Assembly: GCF_003173735.1 (NCBI RefSeq)
Contig: NZ_CP029551.1
Coordinates: 1,305,001-1,369,000 of the forward strand
Source: Methylobacterium radiodurans
Lineage (GTDB): Bacteria; Pseudomonadota; Alphaproteobacteria; Rhizobiales; Beijerinckiaceae
Length of the DNA: 64,000 nucleotides
Direction of reading: 5' to 3'
The stretch's first letter is position 1. Every line of letters starts with the position of its first letter. A program made the translations under genes and the position numbers. The notes under the pieces are model-generated. The model was given only the letters and a program-made list of their open reading frames with translations, did no database searches and was not told where the DNA came from. Of the stretch, positions 8,163 through 16,393 are shown piece by piece.

Positions 8163-8255
8163 GTTCGGGCTCCGGCAATCGGGCAGGTCCCGTCTTGCCG
8201 AATCGCGAGCATCAGGAAAACATATCGTTGTTTATTCGTGCGATGAGCGTTCGTT
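8163..8255. promoter_or_regulatory. Divergent promoter region, DUF4865/LysR
   Basis: 93-base divergent intergenic region. It is locally AT-rich at 8215-8240 (AAAACATATCGTTGTTTATT), unlike the surrounding DNA, as expected for promoters and a LysR site. The half-site TATCGTT at 8223 resembles the arms of the 7144-7167 inverted repeat. Confidence 0.5.
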
Positions 8256-9134
8256 ATGGTTGTGCCGGCCCGTGCCCTCGATTCCGATGCCGTTCAGGCC
8301 TTCGTGCTGGTGGCCGATCTCGGCGGCTTCACCCGGGCGGCCGAGGCGCTCGGCACGTCCCAGGCCGCGGTGAGCCTGCGCCTCAAGCGGCTGGAGGAGC
8401 GCCTCGGCCACCGCCTGATCGAGCGCACGCCGCGGCGGGTCCGCCTGTCCGAGCGCGGCGAGGCCTTCCTGCCCGCGGCGCGCGACCTCCTGGCCGCCCA
8501 GGCGCGGGCCTGGCAGCAGGTGGCGCCAGAGCCGCCTCGGCGGCTGATCCTCGGGATCAGCGACCACGTGGCCGGGCCGGAACTGCCGGTCCTGATCGGG
8601 CGCATCGCCGCGCAGGATCCGGGCCTCCTCATCGAGGTGCGGATCGCCGGCTCGCGCGACCTCGTGGCGGCCTTCGCCCGCGCCGAGATCGACGCCGCGA
8701 TCGTGCGCAGCGAGGACGGGCCGCTGCCGCGACGGGGCGAGGGGCGGCTCCTCGCCCGCGAGCCCTTGGGCTGGTTCGCGGGGCCCGGCTTCCGGCACCG
8801 GCCGGGGGAGGCGCTGCGGCTCGCCACCCTGGCGGGCTCCTGCGGGGTGCGCGAGACGGCTTTGCGCTGCCTCGACGCGGCCGGCATCCCCTGGACCGAG
8901 GTCTTCGTCGGGGGCGGCGTGCTCGCGGTCGGCGCTGCGGTCAGCGCCGGGCTCGGCGTCGCGGCGCTGGCCCGCCGGGTCGCACCGCCCGGCGCGGTCG
9001 AGGTCGGCGAGCGCCTCGGGCTGCCGCCCCTGCCGACCGCCGACGTGGTGCTGCACGCCCGCGCCCGGGAGCCGCGCGCGACCGCGGCCCTGCGCCTCGT
9101 CGGCGCGGCCTTCCGCGCGGCCGCGACCGTTTGA
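8256..9134 (+). CDS. LysR-family transcriptional regulator
   Basis: 292 residues. The N-terminal winged helix-turn-helix (about residues 9-67) reads DSDAVQAFVLVADLGGFTRAA then LGTSQAAVSLRLKRLEERLGHRLIERTPR, a textbook LysR DNA-binding domain. The C-terminal part is the periplasmic-binding-protein-like effector domain. It is transcribed away from the DUF4865-tautomerase pair and is probably their regulator, with the sites lying in the 93-base gap. Its inducer cannot be told from the sequence. Confidence 0.93.
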   Translation: MVVPARALDSDAVQAFVLVADLGGFTRAAEALGTSQAAVSLRLKRLEERLGHRLIERTPRRVRLSERGEAFLPAARDLLAAQARAWQQVAPEPPRRLILGISDHVAGPELPVLIGRIAAQDPGLLIEVRIAGSRDLVAAFARAEIDAAIVRSEDGPLPRRGEGRLLAREPLGWFAGPGFRHRPGEALRLATLAGSCGVRETALRCLDAAGIPWTEVFVGGGVLAVGAAVSAGLGVAALARRVAPPGAVEVGERLGLPPLPTADVVLHARAREPRATAALRLVGAAFRAAATV

Positions 9135-9375
9135 ATCGGGCGCGGCCGGTTCAGCTCCCGTACAGCTCCGGGACGGCACTCAGCACGTCAGGATCTGAAC
9201 AGGCGCGATGTCCCGACAGCAAAGCTTGGGCGTTCGCAAGAATTCGGCGTCATATTCTCGCCGTTTCCCAGATCTACCCGGGCGTATCGCCTGAAAACGG
9301 ACCCGAAGGGTCCCGCAACGAGAACACGCCGCGCGGCGCGCAGCGAACCGTACGGCTTTGCCTCTGGGGGAGCAC

Positions 9376-9771
9376 ATGACCACGACACCCACCGCCCTCG
9401 CCCTCGCCGCCGGCCTCGCCCTCTTCGGCCTTATGCCGGCCGCGACCGCCCGGGCGGCCGACTACACGGGCACGTGGCGCGTCGAGCTGGTGACCGAGAG
9501 CGGGCTCTGCGACAGCCGCTACAGCTACGCCGTCTCCATTCAGGAGGGGCAGGTGCGCCTCGCCTCGGCGGCGGATGCCGGCACCCGGATGAGCGGGCGC
9601 GTCGGCGCCGACGGCACGGTCGGGCTCACGGTCTCGAACGGCGGCACCAGCGGCGCCGCCTCGGGCCGGCTCCAGGCCCAGACCGGCTCGGGCACCTGGA
9701 AGGTCTCGGCCCTGTGCTCGGGCAGCTGGACGGCGCGGCGCAGCAACACCCGCACCGCGCAGGCGGAGTAG
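9376..9771 (+). CDS. Small secreted protein
   Basis: 131 residues from ATG 9376. The signal peptide is clear (hydrophobic residues 6-22, cleavage near ATARAAD). The mature region begins YTGTWRVELVTESGLCDSRYSY and has a repeating pattern of short strands ending with GTWKVSALCSGSWTARR. Two cysteines could pair. It looks like a small beta-rich exported protein; I do not recognise a named family. It is convergent with the SpoIIAA-like gene. Confidence 0.65.
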   Translation: MTTTPTALALAAGLALFGLMPAATARAADYTGTWRVELVTESGLCDSRYSYAVSIQEGQVRLASAADAGTRMSGRVGADGTVGLTVSNGGTSGAASGRLQAQTGSGTWKVSALCSGSWTARRSNTRTAQAE

Positions 9772-9798
9772 GTCTTTCGGGCGGTCGATGCGGCGGCC

Positions 9799-10158
9799 TC
9801 AGGCCGTCGCCAGCCAGGAGCGCGCCTCGTCGAGGCGGGCGCGCTCGAACACGCGGATCTGCGCGGGCGAGACGAAGTTGAAGGTCTCGGCCAGCGCCTT
9901 CAGCCAGGGCGCGTCGGTGACGAGCGCGACGTGGCTGACGCTCTTCATCATCGAGAGGCCGAAGCGCGGGTCCTTGAAGAAGGCCGCGGGCTCCATGCCC
10001 TCGAAGGCGCGGATGTCCTCCAGGAGCTTGAGCTTGCCGCCCTTGTCGAGGTCGGCCTTCATCGCGGTCATGGCCGCGTCCATCTCCGCGTCGGTGATCT
10101 TCCCGTCGACCACGATCTCGGCGACGTTGGTGTCCGGCTTCTTGGTGTAGCTCAGCAC
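9799..10158 (-). CDS. SpoIIAA-like (STAS-fold) protein
   Basis: 119 residues. The VDGKITDAEMDAAMTAM opening, the LLEDIRAFEGMEPAAFF centre, and the FERARLDEARSWL ending match the SpoIIAA-like family (PF11964), a STAS-like alpha/beta fold found in many proteobacteria. Despite the name it lacks an obvious anti-sigma partner here, and members are thought to bind small hydrophobic ligands. It stands 40 bases upstream of the stop side of priA? no coupling is evident: it is transcribed away from its own promoter just right of 10158, while priA ends at 10199 on the same strand, so it may be read as a downstream gene of the priA transcript. Confidence 0.85.
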   Translation of the reverse strand: MLSYTKKPDTNVAEIVVDGKITDAEMDAAMTAMKADLDKGGKLKLLEDIRAFEGMEPAAFFKDPRFGLSMMKSVSHVALVTDAPWLKALAETFNFVSPAQIRVFERARLDEARSWLATA

Positions 10159-10198
10159 AGGGCGGGCTCCTCAGGGGCCGTTGCGGCCGACCACTCTC

Positions 10199-12478
10199 CT
10201 ACAAAAAGCTCTGCGGGTCGACATCGACCGCCACCCGCACGCTGCCGCGGGGCTTCGGCGCGCGCGCGAGCCAGTCGCGCAGGTAGCTCTGCAGATCGAC
10301 GTTGCGCTCGGTCTTCACCAGGAGACGGAAGCGATAGCGCCCGCGCACGAGCGCCAGCGGCGCCTCGGCGGGCCCCAGCACCATGGCGCCTGCCGGCGGC
10401 TCGGCGACGCGCGCCAGCGCCTGCCCCTGGGCCTCCGCGGCCTCGCGCTCGGCCGCCGAGACGATCAGCGCCGCGAGGCGCCCGAATGGCGGCAGGCCCG
10501 CGGCCTCTCGGGCGGCAACCTCCTCCGCGTAGAAGCGCTCCGCGTCTCCTGAGAGCAGCGCCGCGATCACCGGGTGCGTCGGCTGGTAGGTCTGCACCAG
10601 GGCACGGCCCGGGCGCTCGCCGCGGCCCGCGCGACCGGTCACCTGCTGAAGTAGCTGGAAGGTGCGCTCGGCCGCCCGCGGGTCACCGGAGGTCAGGCCG
10701 ATATCGGCGTCGAGCACGCCGACCAGCGTCAGGTGCGGGAAGTTGTGGCCCTTGGCGACGAGCTGCGTGCCGACGACGATGTCGCACTCGCCGGCCGCCA
10801 CCGCCTCCAACTCCATGCGCAGCCGCTCGGCGCCGCCGGGGAAGTCGCTCGACAGCACGATGATGCGTCGGTCCGGGAACAGCTCGGCGACCTCCTCGGC
10901 GATGCGCTCGACGCCCGGCCCGCAGGCCGTGAGGTTGTCGAAGGTGCCGCACTCGGTGCAGGCCTGCGGACGCGGCTCGGCGTAGCCGCACTGGTGGCAG
11001 ACCAGCGCCTTGCGGAATCGGTGCTCGACGAGCCAGGTCGAGCAATTGCGGCAGCGGTAGCGGTGGCCGCAGGCCCGGCAGAGCGTGAGCGGCGCGTAGC
11101 CGCGACGGTTGAGGAAGAGCAGCGACTGCTCGCCCGCCGCGAGGTTCGCCTTGATGGCGTTGATGAGCGGCGGGCTCAGGAAACGGCCGCGCTCCGGCCC
11201 GTCGAGGCGCATGTCGATCGCCCGGATGTCGGGCAGGCGCCGCCCGCCGAAGCGCTCGGGCAGCCGGACGTGGCGGTAGCGCCCGCGCTCGGCGTTGACC
11301 CGGCTCTCGATGGAGGGCGTGGCGGAGGCCAGCACGACGGGGCAGCCCTCCAGGCGCCCGCGCACCACAGCCATGTCGCGGGCGTGGTAGTGCACTCCGT
11401 CCTCCTGCTTGTAGGCGGACTCGTGCTCCTCATCGACTACGATGAGGCCGAGATGCCGGAAGGGCAGGAACAGGGCCGAGCGGGCGCCGACCACGACGCG
11501 CGCCTCGCCCGCCGCGACGGCGGCCCGCAGCCGCTCGCGCCGCCTTCCGCCGACGCCCGAGTGCCAGGCGGCCGGGCGCACCCCGAAGCGGGCTGCGAAG
11601 CGGTCGAGGAACTGCGCGGTCAGCGCGATCTCGGGCATCAGGATCAGCGCCTGCCGGCCCCCGCGGACGCAGTGGGCCACGGCCTCGAAATAGACCTCGG
11701 TCTTGCCCGAGCCGGTGACGCCTTCGAGCAGCACCGGGCCGGGGAGCGACGCCTCGGCATGGGCTAGGCTCTCTCCGGAGCCGCGCCGCTCCCCCTCTCC
11801 CGTGGGGGAGAGGGGACCCGCGTCCGGTGCGGCGAGGTTCGGGACCGCTGCCGGGAGAAGCGTTCTGGCCGGCCCGGCGATCAGCTCGATCGCCGCCGCC
11901 TCCTGCGCGTCGGACAGCGGCACGCGCGGGTGGTCCGGGTCCGGCGGGGGCGCGACCGCCTCGGGCTCCACCGCGACCGCCTCCAGGGCGCCGTCGTCGA
12001 TGAGCCCGTCGACCACGCTGAGCGAGACGCCCGCCGCCTTGGCGAGGGCGCTCTTCCCGTGCAGCGCCCCGTCGGCGGCGGCCTCCAGCACCTTCCGGCG
12101 GGCGGGCGTCGCGCGGGCCGGCGCCTTGCCGGAGACGCGCACGCCGACGCGGGCGGTCTCGCGGGCGGCGGCCTCGTCGGGCAGGCGCAGCACCATGGCA
12201 AGCGCCGAGCCCTTCGGGGCGAGCGTGTAGCGGGCGATCCAGTCGACGAGCTTCCGCAGGGGCTCGGAGAGCGGCGGAGCATCGACCCGGCCCGTCACCG
12301 GCCGCAGGTTCGAGCCGCCCGCTGTGTGGGCGAGGCCCCAGACCACGCCGACCGTCTCGCGGGGCCCGAGCGGCACCTGCACCACGTCGCCCGCGTCCAG
12401 CCGCAGCCCCTCGGGCACGACGTAGCTGTAGGCCGTGTCGAGGGCGAGCGGGATCAGGATCTCGGCAACGTCGGGCAT
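10199..12478 (-). CDS. priA: Primosomal protein N' (replication restart helicase PriA)
   Basis: 759 residues. Domains in order: the 3'-DNA-binding domain (residues 1-100, ILIPLALDTAYSYVVPEG), a winged-helix region, an SF2 helicase core with Walker A GVTGSGKT (about 250-260) and DEEH, the zinc-binding insert with CRACGHRYRCRNC and CHQCGY...CTECG, helicase motifs VGTQLVAKGHNF and QVTGRAGR, and the C-terminal domain. PriA reloads DnaB at stalled forks. One oddity: between the winged helix and the helicase core is a Pro/Gly/Glu/Ser linker (about residues 215-236) encoded by a palindrome of the local intergenic type (11792-11815), in frame. The gene appears functional. Confidence 0.96.
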   Translation of the reverse strand: MPDVAEILIPLALDTAYSYVVPEGLRLDAGDVVQVPLGPRETVGVVWGLAHTAGGSNLRPVTGRVDAPPLSEPLRKLVDWIARYTLAPKGSALAMVLRLPDEAAARETARVGVRVSGKAPARATPARRKVLEAAADGALHGKSALAKAAGVSLSVVDGLIDDGALEAVAVEPEAVAPPPDPDHPRVPLSDAQEAAAIELIAGPARTLLPAAVPNLAAPDAGPLSPTGEGERRGSGESLAHAEASLPGPVLLEGVTGSGKTEVYFEAVAHCVRGGRQALILMPEIALTAQFLDRFAARFGVRPAAWHSGVGGRRRERLRAAVAAGEARVVVGARSALFLPFRHLGLIVVDEEHESAYKQEDGVHYHARDMAVVRGRLEGCPVVLASATPSIESRVNAERGRYRHVRLPERFGGRRLPDIRAIDMRLDGPERGRFLSPPLINAIKANLAAGEQSLLFLNRRGYAPLTLCRACGHRYRCRNCSTWLVEHRFRKALVCHQCGYAEPRPQACTECGTFDNLTACGPGVERIAEEVAELFPDRRIIVLSSDFPGGAERLRMELEAVAAGECDIVVGTQLVAKGHNFPHLTLVGVLDADIGLTSGDPRAAERTFQLLQQVTGRAGRGERPGRALVQTYQPTHPVIAALLSGDAERFYAEEVAAREAAGLPPFGRLAALIVSAAEREAAEAQGQALARVAEPPAGAMVLGPAEAPLALVRGRYRFRLLVKTERNVDLQSYLRDWLARAPKPRGSVRVAVDVDPQSFL
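11792..11815. repeat. Palindromic repeat element inside priA
   Basis: CCCCTCTCCC (11792-11801) and GGGAGAGGGG (11806-11815) flank a 4-base loop. The same CCTCTCCCC/GGGGAGAGG core forms the ends of the intergenic hairpins at 13832-14047 and appears in the elements at 25.9 and 33.8 kb. Here it is in frame within coding DNA. Confidence 0.8.
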
Positions 12479-12547
12479 GGAATTCGTGCGTGCAGGGCGC
12501 AGGGCCCGTTCCGGGTCCGTACCATAGGGCGCGCGAGAATGCGGCGC

Positions 12548-13705
12548 TCAGCGCCGCCGCAACGTGTGGGCGAGCGGCAGCGCCGCGAGACTCAGGGCCG
12601 CCATCGCCCAGAAGGCCCGCGCGCCGAACGCGGCGTAGAGCGGACCGGAAGCCAGCGTCACGAGGGCGCCTGCCAGCCCCAGGCCGACGCTGCCGTAGAG
12701 GGTGAGGGCGGTGGCCCGCAAGCGCGGCGGCACCGTCTCGGCAATGAGCCCCAGGCAGGCGAGATGCAGGAGCGCGAAGCTGAGGCCGTGGAGCGCCTGC
12801 GCGCCGACGAGCCAGGGAAGGGCGGTCGTCTGGGCGGCGATCACCCAGCGCAGCGCCCCGGCGCCCGCTGCCAGGGCGAGACCGCCCGCGAGGCCGATCC
12901 GCGCGAGGAGCGGCGGGCCAACGCCCAGGAAGACCAGCACCTCGGCGGCCACCGCCTCGGCCCAGAGCAGGCCCGCCGCCCCGGCGCCGATCCCGGAGCT
13001 GCGCCAGAGGATCATCGCGAAGGCCTCGTGCAGGCCGTGCGCGCCGACGACCAGGGCGGCGACGAGCAGGGTACGGCGGAAGGCGGAGAGGTGCAGCAGG
13101 GCACCGAGGCCTCCTCCCAGGCCCTGTTCGGCCCCCAATCCTGCGCCCGGCTCGCGCTCGCCCGTGGGCAGGCGCTGCGCGAGCCAGCCCGCGCCGACGA
13201 ACAGCAGGGCACCGACGAGGACGGCTGCCGCGAGGCCGCGCGCCTCCACCAGCCAGCCCGCCGCCGCGGAGGCCGCGATGAAGGCGGCCGAGCCCGCTGC
13301 CCGAACCCGCCCGTAGGTGAAGGCCTCTCCCCCGCGCGCCGCCCCGAGCGCCAGCGCGTCGGCGAGCGGGGCCAGCGGCGCGGTCGCCACCGCGTAGGCG
13401 AGGCCCGCGGCGAGCACCGGCCCGAAGCCGTGGACCGGCAGGTGCGCCGCCGCGCACAGGCCCGCCGCGACCGCACTCGCGGCCAGGATCGGGCGGGCCG
13501 CGTCCCGGGCATCGGCGAGACGCCCGGCGATCGGGGCGGCCACTAGGCGGACAAGCGTCGCGGCGGCCAGCACGAGGCCGATCGCCTCGGGCGTGAGCCC
13601 GCGGGCCGCCATCAGATTCGGTAGGAGCGGCGACAGGCAGCCATAGGCGCCGTAGAGCCCGGCGTAGAGCGCGAGGTAGCGCGCGAATCCGGCCCGTTCC
13701 GCCAC
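12548..13705 (-). CDS. MFS transporter (MFS_1-like, HcaT/PPP type)
   Basis: 385 residues with about twelve hydrophobic segments and a short N-terminal tail. The region after the second helix, RLADARDAARP, fits the MFS loop 2-3 motif. The overall length, the LYAGLYGAYGCLSPLLPNLMAARGL opening and the loop sizes resemble the 3-phenylpropionate transporter-like (MFS_1_like) subgroup. The substrate is unknown. The gene lies 70 bases upstream of priA on the same strand and could share its transcript; its promoter would lie in the repeat-rich gap 13706-14115. Confidence 0.8.
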   Translation of the reverse strand: MAERAGFARYLALYAGLYGAYGCLSPLLPNLMAARGLTPEAIGLVLAAATLVRLVAAPIAGRLADARDAARPILAASAVAAGLCAAAHLPVHGFGPVLAAGLAYAVATAPLAPLADALALGAARGGEAFTYGRVRAAGSAAFIAASAAAGWLVEARGLAAAVLVGALLFVGAGWLAQRLPTGEREPGAGLGAEQGLGGGLGALLHLSAFRRTLLVAALVVGAHGLHEAFAMILWRSSGIGAGAAGLLWAEAVAAEVLVFLGVGPPLLARIGLAGGLALAAGAGALRWVIAAQTTALPWLVGAQALHGLSFALLHLACLGLIAETVPPRLRATALTLYGSVGLGLAGALVTLASGPLYAAFGARAFWAMAALSLAALPLAHTLRRR

Positions 13706-14115
13706 GTCGTCCCCCGGCCTCCCGACACCGATCGACCTATACCGGATTGCGCCGGCGGGAGCGGCGCGTCAGGAACGGCCGATGCACCACCCGCAGCCGA
13801 CACGACTCCGTTTTCCAGACTGCACGGATCCCCTCTCCCCGCGCGCGGGGAGAGGCCTGTCCGCACCTTGTCGTGCGGACAGGAAGCGCAGGCGAAGCCG
13901 GAGCGGCGGCGAGGGGGCTTTGACGGAGAGGTCTCATCCGTCGGAGCCCCCTCACCATCGGGTCGATCCCTTCGGGATCGATGCGCCGCCTCGCTTCATG
14001 CCCCCGCAAGAGGGCATGAAGCCCTCTCCCCACAGGCGGGGAGAGGGGAGCTGCGGAAATCCGTGGCGCGGATCCGGATGTGTCGGCGCAAGCGCCGCGA
14101 GGCTGGCCCCCGCAC
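13706..14115. other. Gene-free stretch holding a hairpin array
   Basis: 410 bases between divergent genes (MFS transporter to the left, ABC ATPase to the right). Open frames here are by-products of the palindromes and give no credible protein. Besides the six-hairpin array it must contain the two promoters, at its edges. Confidence 0.8.
13832..14047. repeat. Array of six consecutive hairpins (composite palindromic element)
   Basis: Perfect stems in series: 13832-13855 (CCTCTCCCC arms), 13856-13883 (CCTGTCCGCAC arms), 13911-13953 (GAGGGGGCT arms), 13964-13980 (CGATCCC arms, ttc loop), 13994-14021 (CTTCATGCCC arms) and 14022-14047 (CCCTCTCCCC arms). The outermost arms share the core found in priA, so the unit is bounded by related palindromes, as in BIME-type composite repeats. 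Confidence 0.88.
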
Positions 14116-15189
14116 ATGCCTGAGACGCCCCGCCTCGAACTCGACCGCATCGGCTGCCGCTTCGGGCCGGTGCGGGCCCTCGACGACGTCTCGCTCGCGG
14201 TGGCGGGCGGGGAGATCGTCGGGCTGCTCGGCGATTCCGGCTGCGGCAAGAGCACCCTGCTGCGGATCGTGGCCGGGCTGGAGACGCCCGACCGGGGCAC
14301 CCTTCGCCTCGACGGGCGGGAGATACGCCCCGGCGTGCCGCCCGAGTTGCGCGGCGTCGGCATGATGTTCCAAGACTACGCTCTGTTCCCGCACCTCACG
14401 GTCGCCGAGAACGTGCGCTACGGCCTCGCCGGCCGCGGGCGCGCCGAGGCCGAGGCGGCGGCGACCGGGCGGCTCGCCCAGGTGGGGCTCGCGCACCGCG
14501 CCGCGGCCTATCCGGACACGCTGTCGGGCGGCGAGGCGCAGCGGGTGGCGCTAGCCCGGGCGCTCGCGCCGGGCCCGCGCCTGCTCCTCCTCGACGAGCC
14601 CTTCTCGAATCTCGACCGGCGCACCCGCGACCGGGTGCGGGCCGACACGCTTGGCGTCCTGCGCGCGGCAGGTGCCACGGCGCTCCTCGTCACGCACGAT
14701 CCGGAGGAGGCGATGGAGGTCTGCGACCGGATCGCGCTGATGCGGGCCGGGCGCGTGGTGCAGGTGGGCACGCCCGAGGCTCTCTACCGCCGCCCGGTGA
14801 ACCGCTTCGCCGCCCGCTTCTTCGGCGACCTCGTCGAGGTCGCGGGACCCTGCCGGGGCGGGGCGCTGGAGACGCCCCTCGGAACCTTCCCGGCGCCCGG
14901 CTTCGCGGAGGGCGCGCAGGCGCAGGCGGCCTTCCGCCCGCAGGCGCTGCGGATCGCACCCGCGGGCGAGGGCCACGCCGCCCGCGTCGCGCGACGGGTC
15001 TATCTCGGCACGCAGGCGCGGCTGGAGATCGAGGCCGCGGGCTTCGCTGAGCCCGTGCGCCTCGCGGTCGCGCCGGAGGACGCGCGCCGGCTGGGCGAGG
15101 CGGTCGGCCTCGTGCTGGCGGGCGAGGCCCCTTTATTTTCGCGCCGGGCGAGGATTAGAAATGGATGCCGGCGCGTGCTGGCCCTGTAG
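14116..15189 (+). CDS. ABC transporter ATP-binding protein, ferric iron/thiamine/polyamine type
   Basis: 357 residues from ATG 14116. Walker A is GDSGCGKST, the signature is LSGGEAQRVALARAL, Walker B is LLLLDEPFSNLD, and the H-loop is LLVTHDPEEAM. After the nucleotide-binding domain (to about 240) comes a TOBE-like domain (about 245-340), as in FbpC/PotA-type importers. It is followed, 85 bases on, by a ferric-type binding protein, suggesting an iron(III) importer, but no permease gene lies between or near. The last residues (FSRRARIRNGCRR) are basic and unusual. Confidence 0.88.
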   Translation: MPETPRLELDRIGCRFGPVRALDDVSLAVAGGEIVGLLGDSGCGKSTLLRIVAGLETPDRGTLRLDGREIRPGVPPELRGVGMMFQDYALFPHLTVAENVRYGLAGRGRAEAEAAATGRLAQVGLAHRAAAYPDTLSGGEAQRVALARALAPGPRLLLLDEPFSNLDRRTRDRVRADTLGVLRAAGATALLVTHDPEEAMEVCDRIALMRAGRVVQVGTPEALYRRPVNRFAARFFGDLVEVAGPCRGGALETPLGTFPAPGFAEGAQAQAAFRPQALRIAPAGEGHAARVARRVYLGTQARLEIEAAGFAEPVRLAVAPEDARRLGEAVGLVLAGEAPLFSRRARIRNGCRRVLAL

Positions 15190-15201
15190 ATTTTAACTGT
15201 T

Positions 15202-15221
15202 TTAGATCAAAAACTTAGATC
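15202..15221. promoter_or_regulatory. Direct repeat TTAGATC-N6-TTAGATC before the ferric-binding-protein gene
   Basis: TTAGATC at 15202-15208 and 15215-15221, a 13-base period, in a locally AT-rich stretch 54-73 bases before the start codon. It does not match the Irr or Fur consensus well, so its role is open. Confidence 0.4.
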
Positions 15222-15274
15222 TTGCTTTCCGGCGGCCGATGCCGCTCAACCTCCCGCGCCTCAGGGAGGAAAGC

Positions 15275-16291
15275 ATGCCTCGAACCGCCGGATACGCCCT
15301 TCTCGCCACGCTCCTCGCGGCCGTGTCCGCGCAGGCCGCGGAGGTGAACCTCTACACCACCCGCGAGCCCGGCCTGATCCGGCCGATTCTCGACGCCTAC
15401 ACGGCCAAGACCGGCACGACCGTCAACACGGTCTTCGTCGAGAAGGGGCTGGCCGAGCGCGTGGCCGCCGAGGGCGAGCGTGCCAAGGCCGACGTGCTGA
15501 TGACGGTCGATATCGGCAACCTGATCGAGCTGGTCGATCGCAGCCTCTCCCAGCCGGTAAAGTCCGCCGCGCTCGAAGCCGCCGTGCCGGCCTCCCTGCG
15601 GGACCCGGAGGGGCGCTGGTTCGCGCTCTCGTCCCGAGCCCGCGTCGCCTACGCGGACGCGCGCGACTTCGCCGACCTGAAGGCGCTCTCCTACGAGGAA
15701 CTGGCGGACCCGAAGTGGAAGGGCAAACTCTGCCTGCGTTCGGGCCAGCACCCCTACAACACGGCGCTGATCGCCCACCACCTCGTCAAGCACGGGGCCG
15801 AGAAGACCGAGGCCTGGCTGAAGGGCGTGAAGGCCAACCTCGTGCGCAAGCCCGCGGGCGGCGACCGGGACGTGGCCCGCGACATCCTGGCCGAGACCTG
15901 CGAACTCGGTCTCGGCAACTCCTACTATGTGGGCCTGATGCGGTCGGGCAAGGGCGGGCCGGAGCAGGTGAAGTGGGGCGAGGCGATCACGGTCGCGCTG
16001 CCGACCTTCGAGGGCGGCGGCACGCACGTCAACGTCTCCGGCGCGGTGGTGGCGAAGAACGCCCCGAACCGCGACGAGGCGGTGAAGCTCCTCGAATACC
16101 TCGTCTCCGACGAGGCCCAGGGACTCTACGCCCAGGCGAACTACGAGTACCCGGTCAAGGCCGGCGCCAAGATCGACCCGCTGCTCACCGCGATGGGCCC
16201 GCTCGCGATCGACCCGACGCCGCTCGCCGAGATCGCCCGCAACCGCAAGGCCGCGAGCCTGCTGGTGGACAAGGTCGGCTTCGACAACTGA
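15275..16291 (+). CDS. Fe(3+)-type ABC transporter substrate-binding protein
   Basis: 338 residues from ATG 15275, which is preceded by AGGGAGGAAAGC. The signal peptide (about 1-21) ends SAQAAEVNLYTTREPG. The mature protein has the FbpA/FutA/IdiA pattern: VNLYTTR at its start, GTTVNTVFVEKGLAERV, LMTVDIGNL, WFALSSRARVAYA and GNSYYVG with the tyrosines that commonly coordinate iron in this class. It acts in the periplasm to capture ferric iron (or another trivalent cation). The preceding gene supplies the ATPase; the permease is not in the window. Confidence 0.88.
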   Translation: MPRTAGYALLATLLAAVSAQAAEVNLYTTREPGLIRPILDAYTAKTGTTVNTVFVEKGLAERVAAEGERAKADVLMTVDIGNLIELVDRSLSQPVKSAALEAAVPASLRDPEGRWFALSSRARVAYADARDFADLKALSYEELADPKWKGKLCLRSGQHPYNTALIAHHLVKHGAEKTEAWLKGVKANLVRKPAGGDRDVARDILAETCELGLGNSYYVGLMRSGKGGPEQVKWGEAITVALPTFEGGGTHVNVSGAVVAKNAPNRDEAVKLLEYLVSDEAQGLYAQANYEYPVKAGAKIDPLLTAMGPLAIDPTPLAEIARNRKAASLLVDKVGFDN

Positions 16292-16300
16292 CGCGCAAAT

Positions 16301-16326
16301 CTCCCTCCGCCGCCCGGCGGAGGGAG
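16301..16326. terminator. Hairpin after the ferric-binding-protein gene
   Basis: CTCCCTCCGCC (16301-16311) pairs perfectly with GGCGGAGGGAG (16316-16326) around a 4-base loop, 10 bases after the stop. No T-run follows, so it may be a stabiliser or an intergenic repeat of the local family as well as a terminator. Confidence 0.5.
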
Positions 16327-16393
16327 AGGCCGGACCTCGCGGCAAGCCCGCAAACAGGCACACTTTTCCCGCGCGACGCGCTATGAGGGTGCC

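Noticed and set aside
12700..13700. Long open frames opposite the MFS and priA genes
   Set aside because: Arg/Ala/Pro-rich translations without domains; the minus-strand frames show helices and motifs of known families.
13782..14123. Possible small protein in the gap before the ABC ATPase
   Set aside because: The frame is made of palindromic repeat sequence and has no family features.
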